Source: CAWBRT01 sp050015355
Lineage (GTDB): Bacteria; Acidobacteriota; Terriglobia; Terriglobales; Acidobacteriaceae
Length of the DNA: 36,191 bases
NCBI GenBank assembly: GCA_050015355.1
Contig: JBEKBO010000038.1
Coordinates: forward strand, 1-36,191
Direction: 5' to 3'
Part shown: positions 1 through 7,864 of the stretch, piece by piece
How the letters are laid out: each line of letters begins with the position of its first letter
Numbering within the stretch: the stretch's first letter is position 1
Position numbers and translations under genes: made by a program
Notes under the pieces: generated by a model
What the model was told of the DNA's origin: nothing
Database searches by the model: none
The model's input: only the letters and a program-made list of their open reading frames with translations

Positions 1-218
1 TCAGCGTGATGCTCGGAACTCTTGGTCCTCAACCCAACTCTGGCCAACACGCGGCGTCACAAACACTGCACAGGACAACTCTGTCCTTGACACAGCCTTC
101 GTCCTTATAGACGCCTTCTCACCAGTTATCGCCGGGTTCCCGTTGTGATCTGCCAGTCCCGCCCCAGGCCCAGGTCGGTTATACTTGAGGTTAACGCCTT
201 ACCAGAAGGACTGACGTA
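1..218. other. Region upstream of miaB, no gene seen
   Basis: I see no convincing coding sequence here. A short inverted repeat (GGACA-N4-TGTCC) lies at 73-86. A TTGACA at 87-92 has only a badly spaced TTATAG at 105-110. A TATACT at 180-185 is a possible -10 box for miaB, but no good -35 stands at the right distance. The miaB ribosome-binding site AGAAGGA is at 204-210. Confidence 0.4.
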
Positions 219-1547
219 GTGAGTTTGGGGCAGAAAACCTTCTTTATCGAGACCTTCGGATGCCAGATGAACGTTCACGACTCCGAGAAGGTCATCGGCA
301 CGCTCATCTCCCAGGGATACCGCCAGGTCGATTCCGTCGAGCAGGCCGAGCTGATTTTCTACAATACCTGTTCCATTCGCGACAAGGCTGAGCAGAAAGT
401 CTTTCACCGCCTGGCCGATTTCAAGAAGCTCCGGGAACAGGGGAAGAAATTCGCGGTGATTGGCTGTGTCGCCCAGCAAGAGGGAGAAAAGATATTTCAA
501 CGCGCTCCCCACGTCTCACTCGTGGCAGGCTCGGCCAGTTACCGCAATCTGCCGCAGATGCTGGTGCAGATAGAGGCTGGGCAGCGCGCCACCGGACTCG
601 ACGACCGCCAGAGTGGCGAGACCTTTGAAACCGAGTTCACCGCCCGCTCCAACCCGCATCGCGGCTACATCACCATCATCGAAGGTTGCGACAAGTTTTG
701 CGCCTATTGCGTCGTGCCCTATACGCGGGGAAAGGAACGAAGCCGCACTTCCGGCTCCGTGCTGAACGAGGCCCGGCAGATGGCAGAATCCGGATACACG
801 GAGATCCAATTGCTCGGGCAAAACGTTAACTCTTATCTAGATCCTTCTGAAAAGAAGAGTTTTGCAGAATTGCTTGCGGCTATCGGCGAGATTCCCGGCA
901 TCCGTCGCGTGCGCTTTACCACTTCGCACCCGCGAGACTTCACACGCGATATCGTCGAAGCCATCGATTCCGTTCCCGCGCTCTGCGATCACGTGCACTT
1001 GCCCGTCCAGAGCGGTTCGAGCCGGGTGCTGGCGAACATGTCCCGCGAATACACCCGCGAGCAATACCTCGACCGCATCGCCTTGATTAAGGCGGCAAAG
1101 AAGAGGCGGATTTCCATCACCACCGATGTCATCGTCGGCTTTCCCGGCGAGACGGAGGCCGAGTTCGAGGAGACGCTTTCGCTGCTCGACGAGGTCGGCT
1201 ATGACGGCATCTTTTCTTTCAAGTACTCCGCGCGCCCGAATACTCCGGCGCTGAAATACGCGGACGGCATTCCGGAGGAAGAAAAGTGGCGCCGGCTGCA
1301 GGCATTGAACGCAAAGCAAAGAGAGATACAAATCGTTCGATTCGGCAGTCACTTAGGCGAAAAAATTGAGGTTATGGTTGAAGGTTCAAATGTGGCCCGG
1401 TCACAACTGATCGGCCGCACCTCGCAGAATAAGACACTGAACTTTACGGTTCCGGCGGGAGCGGCCGCACCAGCCCTCGGGGGCTATGCGCAAGTGTTGG
1501 TTACCCGCACATTGCCTAACAGTCTGGTGGGCGAGATGGTAAGCTGA
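219..1547 (+). CDS. miaB: tRNA-2-methylthio-N6-dimethylallyladenosine synthase MiaB
   Basis: Radical-SAM methylthiotransferase that adds the 2-methylthio group to i6A at position 37 of tRNAs reading UNN codons, in the cytoplasm. The 442-residue length is normal. The N-terminal MTTase domain shows its three cluster-binding cysteines, Cys15 (FGCQMN), Cys51 (NTCSIRD) and Cys83 (IGCVAQ). The radical-SAM CxxxCxxC motif is Cys157, Cys161 and Cys164 (GCDKFCAYC), and a C-terminal TRAM-like segment covers about residues 375-440. The start is GTG, supported by AGAAGGA eight bases upstream and by the family-typical N-terminus. The gene is followed after 110 bases by the BFN nuclease gene on the same strand. 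Family assignment is firm; the ms2i6A (MiaB) rather than t6A (MtaB/RimO) subtype follows from overall motif spacing. Confidence 0.95.
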   Translation: MSLGQKTFFIETFGCQMNVHDSEKVIGTLISQGYRQVDSVEQAELIFYNTCSIRDKAEQKVFHRLADFKKLREQGKKFAVIGCVAQQEGEKIFQRAPHVSLVAGSASYRNLPQMLVQIEAGQRATGLDDRQSGETFETEFTARSNPHRGYITIIEGCDKFCAYCVVPYTRGKERSRTSGSVLNEARQMAESGYTEIQLLGQNVNSYLDPSEKKSFAELLAAIGEIPGIRRVRFTTSHPRDFTRDIVEAIDSVPALCDHVHLPVQSGSSRVLANMSREYTREQYLDRIALIKAAKKRRISITTDVIVGFPGETEAEFEETLSLLDEVGYDGIFSFKYSARPNTPALKYADGIPEEEKWRRLQALNAKQREIQIVRFGSHLGEKIEVMVEGSNVARSQLIGRTSQNKTLNFTVPAGAAAPALGGYAQVLVTRTLPNSLVGEMVS

Positions 1548-1550
1548 GGG

Positions 1551-1596
1551 CTTGATCGGGGTTCCCGACGAGGCTCGGCTCGTTGGGACTTGATCG
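1551..1596 (-). repeat. Degenerate B-family hairpin flanked by 8-bp direct repeats
   Basis: Between miaB and the BFN gene, 1557-1588 reads as the reverse complement of the B hairpin found elsewhere (arms CCCGACGAG and CTCGTTGGG, loop around GCTCGG). CTTGATCG occurs on both sides, at 1551-1558 and 1589-1596, which could be a target-site duplication or chance. The hairpin has lost part of the usual CCCC/GGGG ends. Confidence 0.55.
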
Positions 1597-1657
1597 CCAA
1601 TGTCGCTTCGGGCATCAAAGGGAGTGCGCGCTTGACGGATTTCACTCAGGAGGCCCC

Positions 1658-2143
1658 ATGGAAGTCGAGATGAAGATTCGTGGATTAATGATGGACCCGA
1701 CCACCAATATGCCGATCGTGGTGCTGAAAGATGTCGGCAGTGACACGGTGCTTCCAATCTGGGTTGGGGTGTACGAAGCCAACGCGATCGCTCTGGAAAT
1801 AGAGAAGGTCAGCACTCCGCGGCCGATGACGCACGACCTGCTGAAGAACGTCCTGATGGGGCTCGGAGCGCATCTGCGCAAGGTGGTGGTCACCGACCTG
1901 CGCGACGATACTTTCTATGCCGTCATCTGGGCCGAACGCAATGGCGATCTGATCAGCATCGACTCGCGCCCCTCGGATGCCTTGGCCCTGGCGCTGCGCA
2001 TGGACTGCCCGATCTTCGTCGACGATGTAGTGTTGCGCAATTCCAAGGTGGCTGGCGCGTCCGCCGACAAGACCAGCAGCGAAGAACTGCGCAAGTGGCT
2101 GGAAGGCTTGAATGATGAAGATACTGGTAGATATAAAATGTGA
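1658..2143 (+). CDS. Bifunctional nuclease (BFN/DUF151) family protein
   Basis: A 161-residue protein of the BFN (DUF151) family, named for plant and bacterial members reported to have RNase and DNase activity; its substrate here is unknown. Recognisable parts are the N-terminal MKIRGLMMDPTTNMPIVVLKD, the strand-turn LPIWVGVYEANAIALEIE, then MTHDLLKNVLMGLGA, and SIDSRPSDALALALRMDCPIFV, the most conserved block of the family. I chose ATG 1658 because AGGAGG at 1648-1653 stands just upstream and homologues begin near this point; an in-frame start at 1583 would add an unsupported tail running through a repeat. The gene lies 110 bases after miaB and could be co-transcribed with it. Confidence 0.9.
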   Translation: MEVEMKIRGLMMDPTTNMPIVVLKDVGSDTVLPIWVGVYEANAIALEIEKVSTPRPMTHDLLKNVLMGLGAHLRKVVVTDLRDDTFYAVIWAERNGDLISIDSRPSDALALALRMDCPIFVDDVVLRNSKVAGASADKTSSEELRKWLEGLNDEDTGRYKM

Positions 2144-2253
2144 TAATACAATGTGTTACGGAGAATAATGAAGGTATAATATTAGATATTTACGAACTTC
2201 TCGACGAGCTGATGGCAAATGGCAAGGACTATAGATTAGATCGACCAATCTAG
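2140..2253 (+). other. Possible tiny reading frame overlapping the BFN stop
   Basis: A 37-codon frame opens with GTG at 2140, inside the last codons of the BFN gene, and ends at TAG 2251-2253. Its second half, DIYELLDELMANGKDYRLDR, is acidic and helix-like and looks more protein-like than random AT-rich DNA. I see no ribosome-binding site and recognise no family. It may be the remnant of a degraded gene or a frameshifted tail; the whole of 2144-2357 is clearly AT-richer than its surroundings. Confidence 0.2.
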
Positions 2254-2357
2254 CAGTAAATCAATAGAGTACCGGCATTACTTAAAGTAGCAAGTTGTCA
2301 TTTTGCAAACCGAAGTCGACAGAAGTCAACACGCTGAAACCTGTAAGTTAAAATCTC

Positions 2358-2672
2358 ATGCCCGATCCCGCCGAGCAGCTTCAGAAGATCTACCTGGCCG
2401 GCTTTGAACTCCAATCCCTTGAACGGTTTCCGACGGCAGTGGGGGTAGTAAAGGGAAACTGCATGGTTCTGCTGCAAGCGACGCCGACGGGGCTGCAACC
2501 GATCGGTCAACCAGGATGGCGCCTGGGCGACGTGCTCGGCGTTCTGGTGGAAAAAGAGGGTAAGCGCGTCTTCCAGAACAAGTTAAACGTGGTGGAAGCC
2601 ACCCCCGAACGGCTCGCCGAGCTGGATACGTTCCGCCAGGAACTAGAGAATCTGCTGGCCCCAACCGCCTGA
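2358..2672 (+). CDS. Conserved small protein of unknown function
   Basis: A 104-residue soluble protein that I cannot assign to a named family. It starts MPDPAEQLQKIYLAGFELQSLERFP, has a central region with alternating hydrophobic residues (AVGVVKGNCMVLLQATPTG) suggesting beta strands, a Gly/Trp turn (GQPGWRLGDVLGVLVEKEGKRVFQNK), and a charged C-terminal helix. There is no signal peptide, membrane segment or cysteine pair. Codon use is GC-rich at third positions like the surrounding real genes, and the regular hydrophobic pattern argues that it is genuine. No clear Shine-Dalgarno sequence precedes ATG 2358. The upstream 200 bases are AT-rich and likely hold its promoter. Confidence 0.65.
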   Translation: MPDPAEQLQKIYLAGFELQSLERFPTAVGVVKGNCMVLLQATPTGLQPIGQPGWRLGDVLGVLVEKEGKRVFQNKLNVVEATPERLAELDTFRQELENLLAPTA

Positions 2673-3542
2673 ATTGGTCGAATTTGTGCAATAGCAGAAG
2701 CGTCAGTCGTGTCCGATAATGCGTCGTTTCGGTGACGTTATGTCCGATAATAGATATTCTGTGAAATAACATCGTTCAACGCCTGAGTTGACGAGATTTT
2801 GGCGTAGTTCCGATTGTGCCCGAAAACTCCCCTGGTCAGCCCAATCACCCTAGCGAGCGGTGCTCACTGCTGATCACTACGCGTACAAACCTGAGGTACA
2901 GAAAACCAACAGAAAATGCATAGACCCTTCGCTACGCTCAGGGTGACATCCTGAAATTAGCGCCGTGTAGCTGGAGAGAGTAAATGCATAGATCGTCACG
3001 TCGGTTCGCGAAAGCAGCGAACCTCCTCACGATGACACTCCTGGGGACACAACGGTACGATTCAGAAAGAAACTACCCCACCCTAGCCAACCGCGGGCTA
3101 GGATGGGGCACCCGCAATGAACTCCCACATCTGCTAACTGCGGCAGATGTGGGGCACCGTCCGGGCATCCGGCGATTGTGCAAGAAACTACCCCAGGTTA
3201 GCGCCGAAACTACCCCACCCTAGTCAACGGCGGGCTAGGATGAGGCACCCGACCGCGTCTCTGTGGCAGTACAGGAAACTACCCCACATCTGCCCAGTCA
3301 CCCCAGCAAGCAGGGCCTTGCCGGGGACCCCGCCGCGGGCAGATATGGGGCACCAAGCTGAACAGCAGATCCTTCGCTTCGCTCAGGATGACACTTCAAA
3401 GCAGAATGACACTTCAAATAGGACGCCGCCTCAACGCCAGATCCTTCGCTTTGCTCAGGATTTCGGCAGGCGGCTCGGACGCCGCCTCAACGCCAGATCC
3501 TTCGCTTTGCTCAGGATTTCGGCAGGCGGCTCGGACGCCGCC
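2673..3542. repeat. Gene-free repeat block: A, B and C hairpins and a 56-bp tandem repeat
   Basis: I see no gene in these 870 bases; open frames here run through repeats. In order: an 11-bp direct repeat TGTCCGATAAT at 2710-2720 and 2741-2751; C-type fragments (TTCGCTACGCTCAGGGTGACA) near 2930; A hairpins at 3069-3114 and 3124-3159 (perfect 11-bp stem CCCACATCTGC/GCAGATGTGGG); a truncated plus a full A unit at about 3182-3250; an A unit carrying a B hairpin in its loop at 3275-3354 (B arms 3301-3310 and 3317-3326); and a C fragment at 3368-3393. The 56-bp tandem repeat begins at 3421. Confidence 0.8.
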
Positions 3543-3555
3543 TCAACGCCTCAAC
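3421..3555 (+). repeat. 56-bp tandem repeat, about 2.3 copies
   Basis: The unit starts GGACGCCGCCTCAACGCC, contains the C-type core CCTTCGCTTTGCTCAGGATT and ends CGGCAGGCGGCTC. Two identical full copies (3421-3476 and 3477-3532) are followed by a partial third that runs into the end of the DinB-like gene. The stem GGCGGC/GCCGCC allows each unit to fold. A single related unit, split by a B hairpin, lies at about 18405-18495. Confidence 0.85.
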
Positions 3556-4043
3556 TTGCTCAGGTGGGCGTAGAAGCCGAGGTCGTGGCCGGTCATCAGT
3601 TTGGTGGCATAGATGATCTGCCCGGTGTGCTGGGCGAAGTGATCGACCGCCAAATAGATGATTTGCATGATCTGGCGCTCGTAGATCTGAATGTGGATGA
3701 CTTCCGTGAGGCGCGCCGCCGGCAGGTTTCGGAGCGCAGCCGCAGCGGTCGAGACCGTGGCTTTCAGCAGAGCGCGCAGTTCGTCGGGCGCGGCGCCGGA
3801 GCGTTGCTCGAATTCGCGGTCGCGGTCGCGGCTGTCTGAGGTGTTCGCAAGCGCCGCCGTACACTGCCTGAGGTTTCCGCAGAGGTGCAGCACCAGGTTG
3901 GCGATGGAGTTCTGGGCTTCGGCAGCCCGCCACCAGAGTTGGTCATGGGTGAGGCGTCCCAGGCAGTCGTCGATGCGCGACGAGAGCTCATCAAGGCGGC
4001 TGGCGGAAATCTCAAGGAACTGCTTGGCGATGGAATCGTTCAT
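3543..4043 (-). CDS. DinB-like superfamily protein (DUF1572/DUF664 type)
   Basis: A 166-residue four-helix protein of the DinB/YfiT-like superfamily, a group of metal-binding folds related to bacillithiol or mycothiol S-transferases; the substrate is not predictable here. The N-terminal helix is FLEISASRLDELSSRIDDCLGRLT. The family blocks NSIANLVLHLCGNLRQ (first metal His) and VDHFAQHTGQIIYATKLMTG (HxxxH-type second site) are both present, so the metal triad looks intact. The last codons run into the 56-bp repeat, so the C-terminus may be altered by it. The start is ATG at 4043; a TATACT box lies 12 bases upstream, which would give a very short leader. It stands alone between repeat blocks, facing truB's 3' end. 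Confidence 0.85.
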   Translation of the reverse strand: MNDSIAKQFLEISASRLDELSSRIDDCLGRLTHDQLWWRAAEAQNSIANLVLHLCGNLRQCTAALANTSDSRDRDREFEQRSGAAPDELRALLKATVSTAAAALRNLPAARLTEVIHIQIYERQIMQIIYLAVDHFAQHTGQIIYATKLMTGHDLGFYAHLSKLRR

Positions 4044-4093
4044 GGTGGACAGTATAAAGCCGGGTTGCGGGGGGCGCTTCTGCGGCAGTACAG

Positions 4094-4365
4094 GAAACTA
4101 CCCCACATCTGCCCAGTCACCCCAACGAGCCGAGCCTCGTCGGGGAACCCCGACGCGGGCAGATATGGGGCACCAAGCAATACAAGGAACTACCCCAGGT
4201 TAGCCAACGACGGGCGAACCTGGGGCACCAAGCAGAACTACCCCACCCTAGCCAACTGCGGGCTAGAATGGGGCACCCGGCTGGCCACCCGTCCGTGTGC
4301 GGAAGGACTATCACGTCGTCAAAATGAACTCCCACATCTGCTAACTGCGGCAGATGTGGGGCACC
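4094..4365 (+). repeat. Cluster of A hairpins, one carrying a B hairpin
   Basis: Four A units: 4094-4174 (stem ACATCTGCCC/GGGCAGATAT, with a B hairpin in the loop, arms 4120-4129 and 4136-4145), 4186-4229 (stem CCCCAGGTTAGCC with GGGCGAACCTGGGG), 4235-4278 (CCCTAGCC with GGGCTAGAATGGGG), and 4326-4365 (CCCACATCTGC/GCAGATGTGGG). They fill the gap between the dinB-like gene and the 3' end of truB. No T-run follows, so they are not standard Rho-independent terminators. Confidence 0.8.
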
Positions 4366-4394
4366 GTCCGGCAACCCTGGGCATCCGGCTTCAC

Positions 4395-5330
4395 TCACTC
4401 GCCGTTGGGTTCGTGTCCGGGGTGAGCTGTTTTGCCGCCGGCCAGGACGACCTTTGGCTGGAAGAGCGTTCCGGCGATGCGGCTCGCTATGGCCAGCAGG
4501 TCGGACTGGTTGGCGAACACCCTTACCAGCTTGGCCTCCGACATTTCCGGCAGATTGACCGCGCCTCCGTTGCGCACGCGTGCGGCAGCCTCGGGCGGAG
4601 CGGTTACGGCGGGCATGTGCGGCAGAATTAGCCGGGGATGGATCAGATAATCGCCCAGGCCCGCGCCGCCGGCCATCCGCCGTGCAATTTCGTCTAGCGT
4701 ATGAGCGTCTTCGACCTGGAATTCGCCGCAGCGAGTGCGGCGCAAGGCGCTGAGGTGGGCTCCGCAGCCGAGGCGCTGCCCCAGCTCGTGGGCGATGGTG
4801 CGGATGTAGGTTCCGGCGGAGACGACGGCCCGGAAGCATGCGCGCTCCGCGGCGAAGGACTCGATGACGAATGCCTCGATTTCGACTTCCACGGGCTTCA
4901 GCTCAACTTCCACTTTGCGGCGCGCGAGTTTGTACGCCGGAACGCCTTTGATCTTTTTCGCCGAGAACGGAGGCGGAAGCTGCTGCATGTGTCCGCGGAA
5001 GTGCGTGGCGGCGGCGCGCACAGACTCCAGCGTAAGCGGCTGCGGCGGGCACGGCGGCTCGAAGCCCACAGGGTCGCCATCGGCGTCGTAGCTGTCGGTC
5101 GCGGTGCCGAAGCGGATTTCTCCCGCGTAGGCTTTCGCGGCCCCTTGGTAGAACTGCGCCAGGCGGGTCATGCGGCCCAGGACCAGCGGCAGGACGCCGG
5201 TTGCCATCGGGTCAAGCGTGCCCAGATGCCCCACCGAACGCTCGCCGCAGATGCGTCGCACGCTGGCGACGACGTCGTGCGAAGTCATCCCCGCCGGCTT
5301 GTCAACGATCAGGATGCCGTCAATGGCCAT
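4395..5330 (-). CDS. truB: tRNA pseudouridine(55) synthase TruB
   Basis: Makes pseudouridine 55 in the T-arm of tRNAs. The 311-residue protein shows the TruB signature at its N-terminus: GILIVDKPAGMTSHDVV, then GHLGTLDPMATGVLPL, where Asp40 is the catalytic nucleophile. Further family blocks are KAYAGEIRFGTATDSYDADGD, PPFSAKKIKGVPAYKLARRK and SAGTYIRTIAHELGQRLGCGAHLSALRRTRCG. The C-terminal part (LPHMPAVTAPPEAAARVRNGGAV..) corresponds to the PUA-like extension. In many bacteria truB follows rbfA; here it stands alone, with repeats on both sides. The start ATG at 5330 fits the family's usual N-terminus exactly. Confidence 0.95.
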   Translation of the reverse strand: MAIDGILIVDKPAGMTSHDVVASVRRICGERSVGHLGTLDPMATGVLPLVLGRMTRLAQFYQGAAKAYAGEIRFGTATDSYDADGDPVGFEPPCPPQPLTLESVRAAATHFRGHMQQLPPPFSAKKIKGVPAYKLARRKVEVELKPVEVEIEAFVIESFAAERACFRAVVSAGTYIRTIAHELGQRLGCGAHLSALRRTRCGEFQVEDAHTLDEIARRMAGGAGLGDYLIHPRLILPHMPAVTAPPEAAARVRNGGAVNLPEMSEAKLVRVFANQSDLLAIASRIAGTLFQPKVVLAGGKTAHPGHEPNGE

Positions 5331-5664
5331 GTCTGCTTATGGTCGACGCTGGCGGTGCCGCCGGTCAATCGCAAACTGAGAGCCTAGCAACGCGGAGAAC
5401 CAGGACGATTCAGTAAGAAACTGATTGAGAAAGAAACTACCCCACTCAAGCCAACAACAGGCTTGAATGGGCCACCCGCCTGGGGCACCCGGCTGACGAT
5501 TCAGAAAGAAACTACCCCACTCAAGCCAACAACGGGCTTGAATGGGCCACCCGCCCACATTTGCCAACTGCGGCAAATGTGGGCCGCCCTGACGAAAGCT
5601 GCGCATGCATTAGAATTGCATAGGCCGGAAGTTGGCCAACAGCTCCGATGATTTCGCCAGCCGC
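5331..5664. repeat. Divergent intergenic region with three A hairpins
   Basis: Separates divergent truB and the rhomboid gene. A units at 5433-5477 and 5508-5551 share the stem CACTCAAGCC/GGCTTGAATG and are near-identical direct repeats, with a truncated A end (TGGGGCACCC) at 5481-5490 between them. A third unit, 5554-5588, has stem CCCACATTTGCC/GGCAAATGTGGG. Each of the first two is preceded by CGATTCAG(A/T)AAG, so a segment larger than the hairpin was duplicated. I could not identify promoters for either flanking gene. Confidence 0.7.
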
Positions 5665-6414
5665 ATGATCCCGCTGAAAGATGACGCGCCCCGCATTACG
5701 ACGCCTTACATGACGTGGCTGCTGATCGCCGTCAATATCGGCATTTATTTTTATGAGTGGATGATTAGGTTAAGCTACGGTCAAGGCGCGCAGAATGCGA
5801 TTGAGCGCATCTTCGGGCTGGTCCCGGTCAGGGTAACGATCCTTCTGGAGGGCGGACACGTGCCGCTGCGACTGGTGTCGCAGCTTGGGGCGCACATGGT
5901 GACTCCGGCATCGGCTCTGCTGCCATTCTTCACCTCAATGTTCCTGCATGGCGGCTGGCTGCACGTCATCGTCAACATGTGGGCACTGTGGATCTTCGGC
6001 GACAACGTGGAGGATCATCTTGGGCACTTCACGTACCTGCTGATGTATCTGTTGTGCGGGCTGGCGGGCGGCGTGACGCATACGCTGTTGAACCTGGGAT
6101 CGGCCGTGCCCAGCGTTGGCGCCAGCGGAGCGATCGCGGGAATCATGGGCGCGTATTTCGTGCTCTATCCCAAGGCTCGCGTGCTGACGCTGGTTCCCTT
6201 CTTCTTCGTCTTTTTTATGTGGCTGCCGGCCTGGGTCGTGCTTGGCTACTGGTTCGTCGTACAGTTTCTGAGCGGGGCCGCGACCACACTCTCCGCCACC
6301 AACCCCAGCGGTGGAGGGGTGGCGTTCTGGGCGCACGTCGGCGGATTCGTCTCCGGACTTGTGCTCATACGCCTCTTCCCTTCCCGGCCACGGCGGTACC
6401 GTTACGGAATCTAG
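5665..6414 (+). CDS. Rhomboid family intramembrane serine protease
   Basis: Membrane-embedded serine protease that cleaves transmembrane substrates; the substrate is unknown. Starting at ATG 5665 the protein has 249 residues with at least six hydrophobic segments. The catalytic dyad is visible as Ser154 in VGASGAIAG and His223 in FWAHVGGF. The oxyanion-helping HxxxN motif is His100-Asn104 (GGWLHVIVNMWALW), preceded by the conserved PFFTSMFLHGGW. I preferred ATG 5665 (MIPLKDDAP, the usual acidobacterial start) to an in-frame TTG at 5632, which has no properly spaced ribosome-binding site; the evidence either way is modest. An A hairpin begins seven bases after the stop codon. Confidence 0.92.
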   Translation: MIPLKDDAPRITTPYMTWLLIAVNIGIYFYEWMIRLSYGQGAQNAIERIFGLVPVRVTILLEGGHVPLRLVSQLGAHMVTPASALLPFFTSMFLHGGWLHVIVNMWALWIFGDNVEDHLGHFTYLLMYLLCGLAGGVTHTLLNLGSAVPSVGASGAIAGIMGAYFVLYPKARVLTLVPFFFVFFMWLPAWVVLGYWFVVQFLSGAATTLSATNPSGGGVAFWAHVGGFVSGLVLIRLFPSRPRRYRYGI

Positions 6415-6785
6415 GGTGAAGAAACTACCCCACGTCAGCCCTCAGTCACCCCAGCGAGCCGAGCCTCGCCGGGGGCCCCGAATCGGGCGGGACGTGGGGC
6501 ACCCGGCGAACGCGAGGTGCGTCGAACTTTACGGGAGTGGCTTGACAGCCGTGGACCTTGATCTGTACCTTTGCTGCTTAACTCCAGACAACTTCAGGAG
6601 AGTTGAACCTAGCGTGCTGGCCCGTAAGTTCGCTGCATAAATTTCAGGATGTCATCCTGAGCGAAGCGAAGGATCTATGCATTACAAATCAAATACATAG
6701 ATTCTTCGCTCGCTGCGCTCACTCAGAATGACACTTCAAAAAGCTATTTCGCGAACTTTTGGACGCGAGGCTCTTCACGTAACCC
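6415..6785. repeat. A+B composite hairpin followed by a full C hairpin
   Basis: This 371-base gap has no gene I can support. 6421-6504 is an A unit (stem TACCCCACGTCAGCCC/GGGCGGGACGTGGGG) with a B hairpin in its loop (arms 6449-6458 and 6465-6474). About 6647-6734 is a complete C unit: AGGATGTCATCCTGAGCGAAG pairs across roughly 85 bases with CGCTCACTCAGAATGACA around the centre GCATTACAAATCAAATAC. The unit ends near the transporter start. Confidence 0.75.
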
Positions 6786-7646
6786 GTGCCGATTACAGCT
6801 CTTGTTCTTATCATCATCGCGGCCTTCGCTCACTCCACCTGGAACCTGCTGGCCAAGCGAGCCGCCGAATACCGCCACTTGATGTGGTTCGCATCTATTG
6901 GCGGATCGATGCTTCTCTTCCCTGCCGCGATTTGGGTGTTAAGCGACCAGTGGCCGAAGCTTGGTCCCAAGGCCCTGGTCTTCCTGCTCGCGACCGGCGT
7001 GTTGCACGTGCTCTATTTTGAGGCGCTGCAGCGCGGGTACCGGGTGGGAGATTTATCAGTGGTTTACCCCTTGGCGCGGGGCACCGGCCCATTGTTCTCC
7101 TTCTTTGGAGCCATCCTGGTACTGCACGAGCGCCCGACAGCGCTTGCCATCGGTGGTGCTCTGCTGGTGGTCTGCGGAATCCTGCTCATCTCGGGCGGAA
7201 CGCGCATCTTCAGCGGCCGTGTTGGCCGCGCCGGGCTTTTTTGGGGCACCATGACCGGACTCACCATAGCCTGTTACACCGTCGTGGATGGCTACTCCGT
7301 CAAGGTACTGCTGCTCTCGCCGATCCTGGTGGATTTTGCCGAGAATCTTTTCCGCAGCGCCGTGTTCTCCTACAGAGGCTGGCGAGAACGCGCGACGCTT
7401 CCGGCGGAGTTGGCGCGCTGTTGGAAAGAGACGCTTGGCATCACGGTTCTCATGCCTCTGGGATACATCCTGGTGCTGTTTGCCATGCGGATCGCGCCGG
7501 TCAGCCACATTGCGCCGGCGCGCGAGATGTCGATGATGATCGGCGCATATTTCGGGACGAAGCTGCTGCATGAAGGAAACGCGAAACAACGAATATTCGC
7601 TTCCTTCTTGATCGCTTCGGGAGTGGCCGGGCTGGTGCTGGGATGA
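6786..7646 (+). CDS. EamA-like (DMT superfamily) membrane transporter
   Basis: A 286-residue inner-membrane protein with about ten hydrophobic segments arranged as two related halves, the pattern of drug/metabolite transporters. Typical features are STWNLLAKRAAEYRHLMWF near the first loop, VGDLSVVYPLARGTGPLFSF at the start of helix 4, GALLVVCGILLISGG, and in the second half PVSHIAPAREMSMMIGAYFG and FLIASGVAGLVLG. The substrate cannot be told from sequence. The start is GTG at 6786 (VPITALVLII); no strong ribosome-binding site is visible, so a nearby alternative start is possible. It lies alone between repeat-filled gaps. Confidence 0.85.
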   Translation: MPITALVLIIIAAFAHSTWNLLAKRAAEYRHLMWFASIGGSMLLFPAAIWVLSDQWPKLGPKALVFLLATGVLHVLYFEALQRGYRVGDLSVVYPLARGTGPLFSFFGAILVLHERPTALAIGGALLVVCGILLISGGTRIFSGRVGRAGLFWGTMTGLTIACYTVVDGYSVKVLLLSPILVDFAENLFRSAVFSYRGWRERATLPAELARCWKETLGITVLMPLGYILVLFAMRIAPVSHIAPAREMSMMIGAYFGTKLLHEGNAKQRIFASFLIASGVAGLVLG

Positions 7647-7662
7647 TTTGTGGGTGAATAAA

Positions 7663-7864
7663 GAAACTACCCCACGTTAGCCAACAGCGGGCGAACGTGG
7701 GGCACCTACGAATCCCCTCGGTGGCTAAAGCCAGCATTCTTGTTGGCTCTGGACGGCGCAGCTAAAGCTGCGCCCCTTCAAAGAACTATTTATGAAAACA
7801 GGCTCCAGAATGGGCCACCCGCGCGAACAATGCCACGTTAGCCCGATCACCATGCGGGCTCAGC
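7663..7864. repeat. A hairpin and other short repeats between convergent genes
   Basis: 7663-7706 is an A unit with stem CCCCACGTTAGCC/GGGCGAACGTGGGG and loop AACAGC. After it comes a GGCTAAAGCC-type repeat (7721-7733), then CGCAGCTAAAGCTGCG followed by CCCCTTCAAAGAACTAT. The last of these recurs at about 10687. The 3' half of an A unit (GAATGGGCCACCCG) lies at 7808-7821. The transporter and the SDR gene converge here. Confidence 0.7.

Noticed and set aside
87..110. TTGACA and TTATAG as the miaB promoter
   Set aside because: The spacer is only 12 bases, too short for a normal sigma-70-type promoter.
3069..3354. The spaced repeats as a CRISPR array
   Set aside because: Spacing is irregular, units are palindromic with variable stems, unit lengths differ and there are no cas genes.
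2984..3839. Open frames on the plus strand running through the A, B and C repeats (also at 17659-18501, 33443-33772 and elsewhere)
   Set aside because: They translate the repeats themselves, giving the same phrases (LPHICPVTP, NYPTLANCGLEWGTR) in unrelated places, and lack ribosome-binding sites and family features.
4094..4365. A hairpins as Rho-independent terminators
   Set aside because: No T-run follows the stems on either strand, and several copies lie in non-terminal positions or inside a gene.
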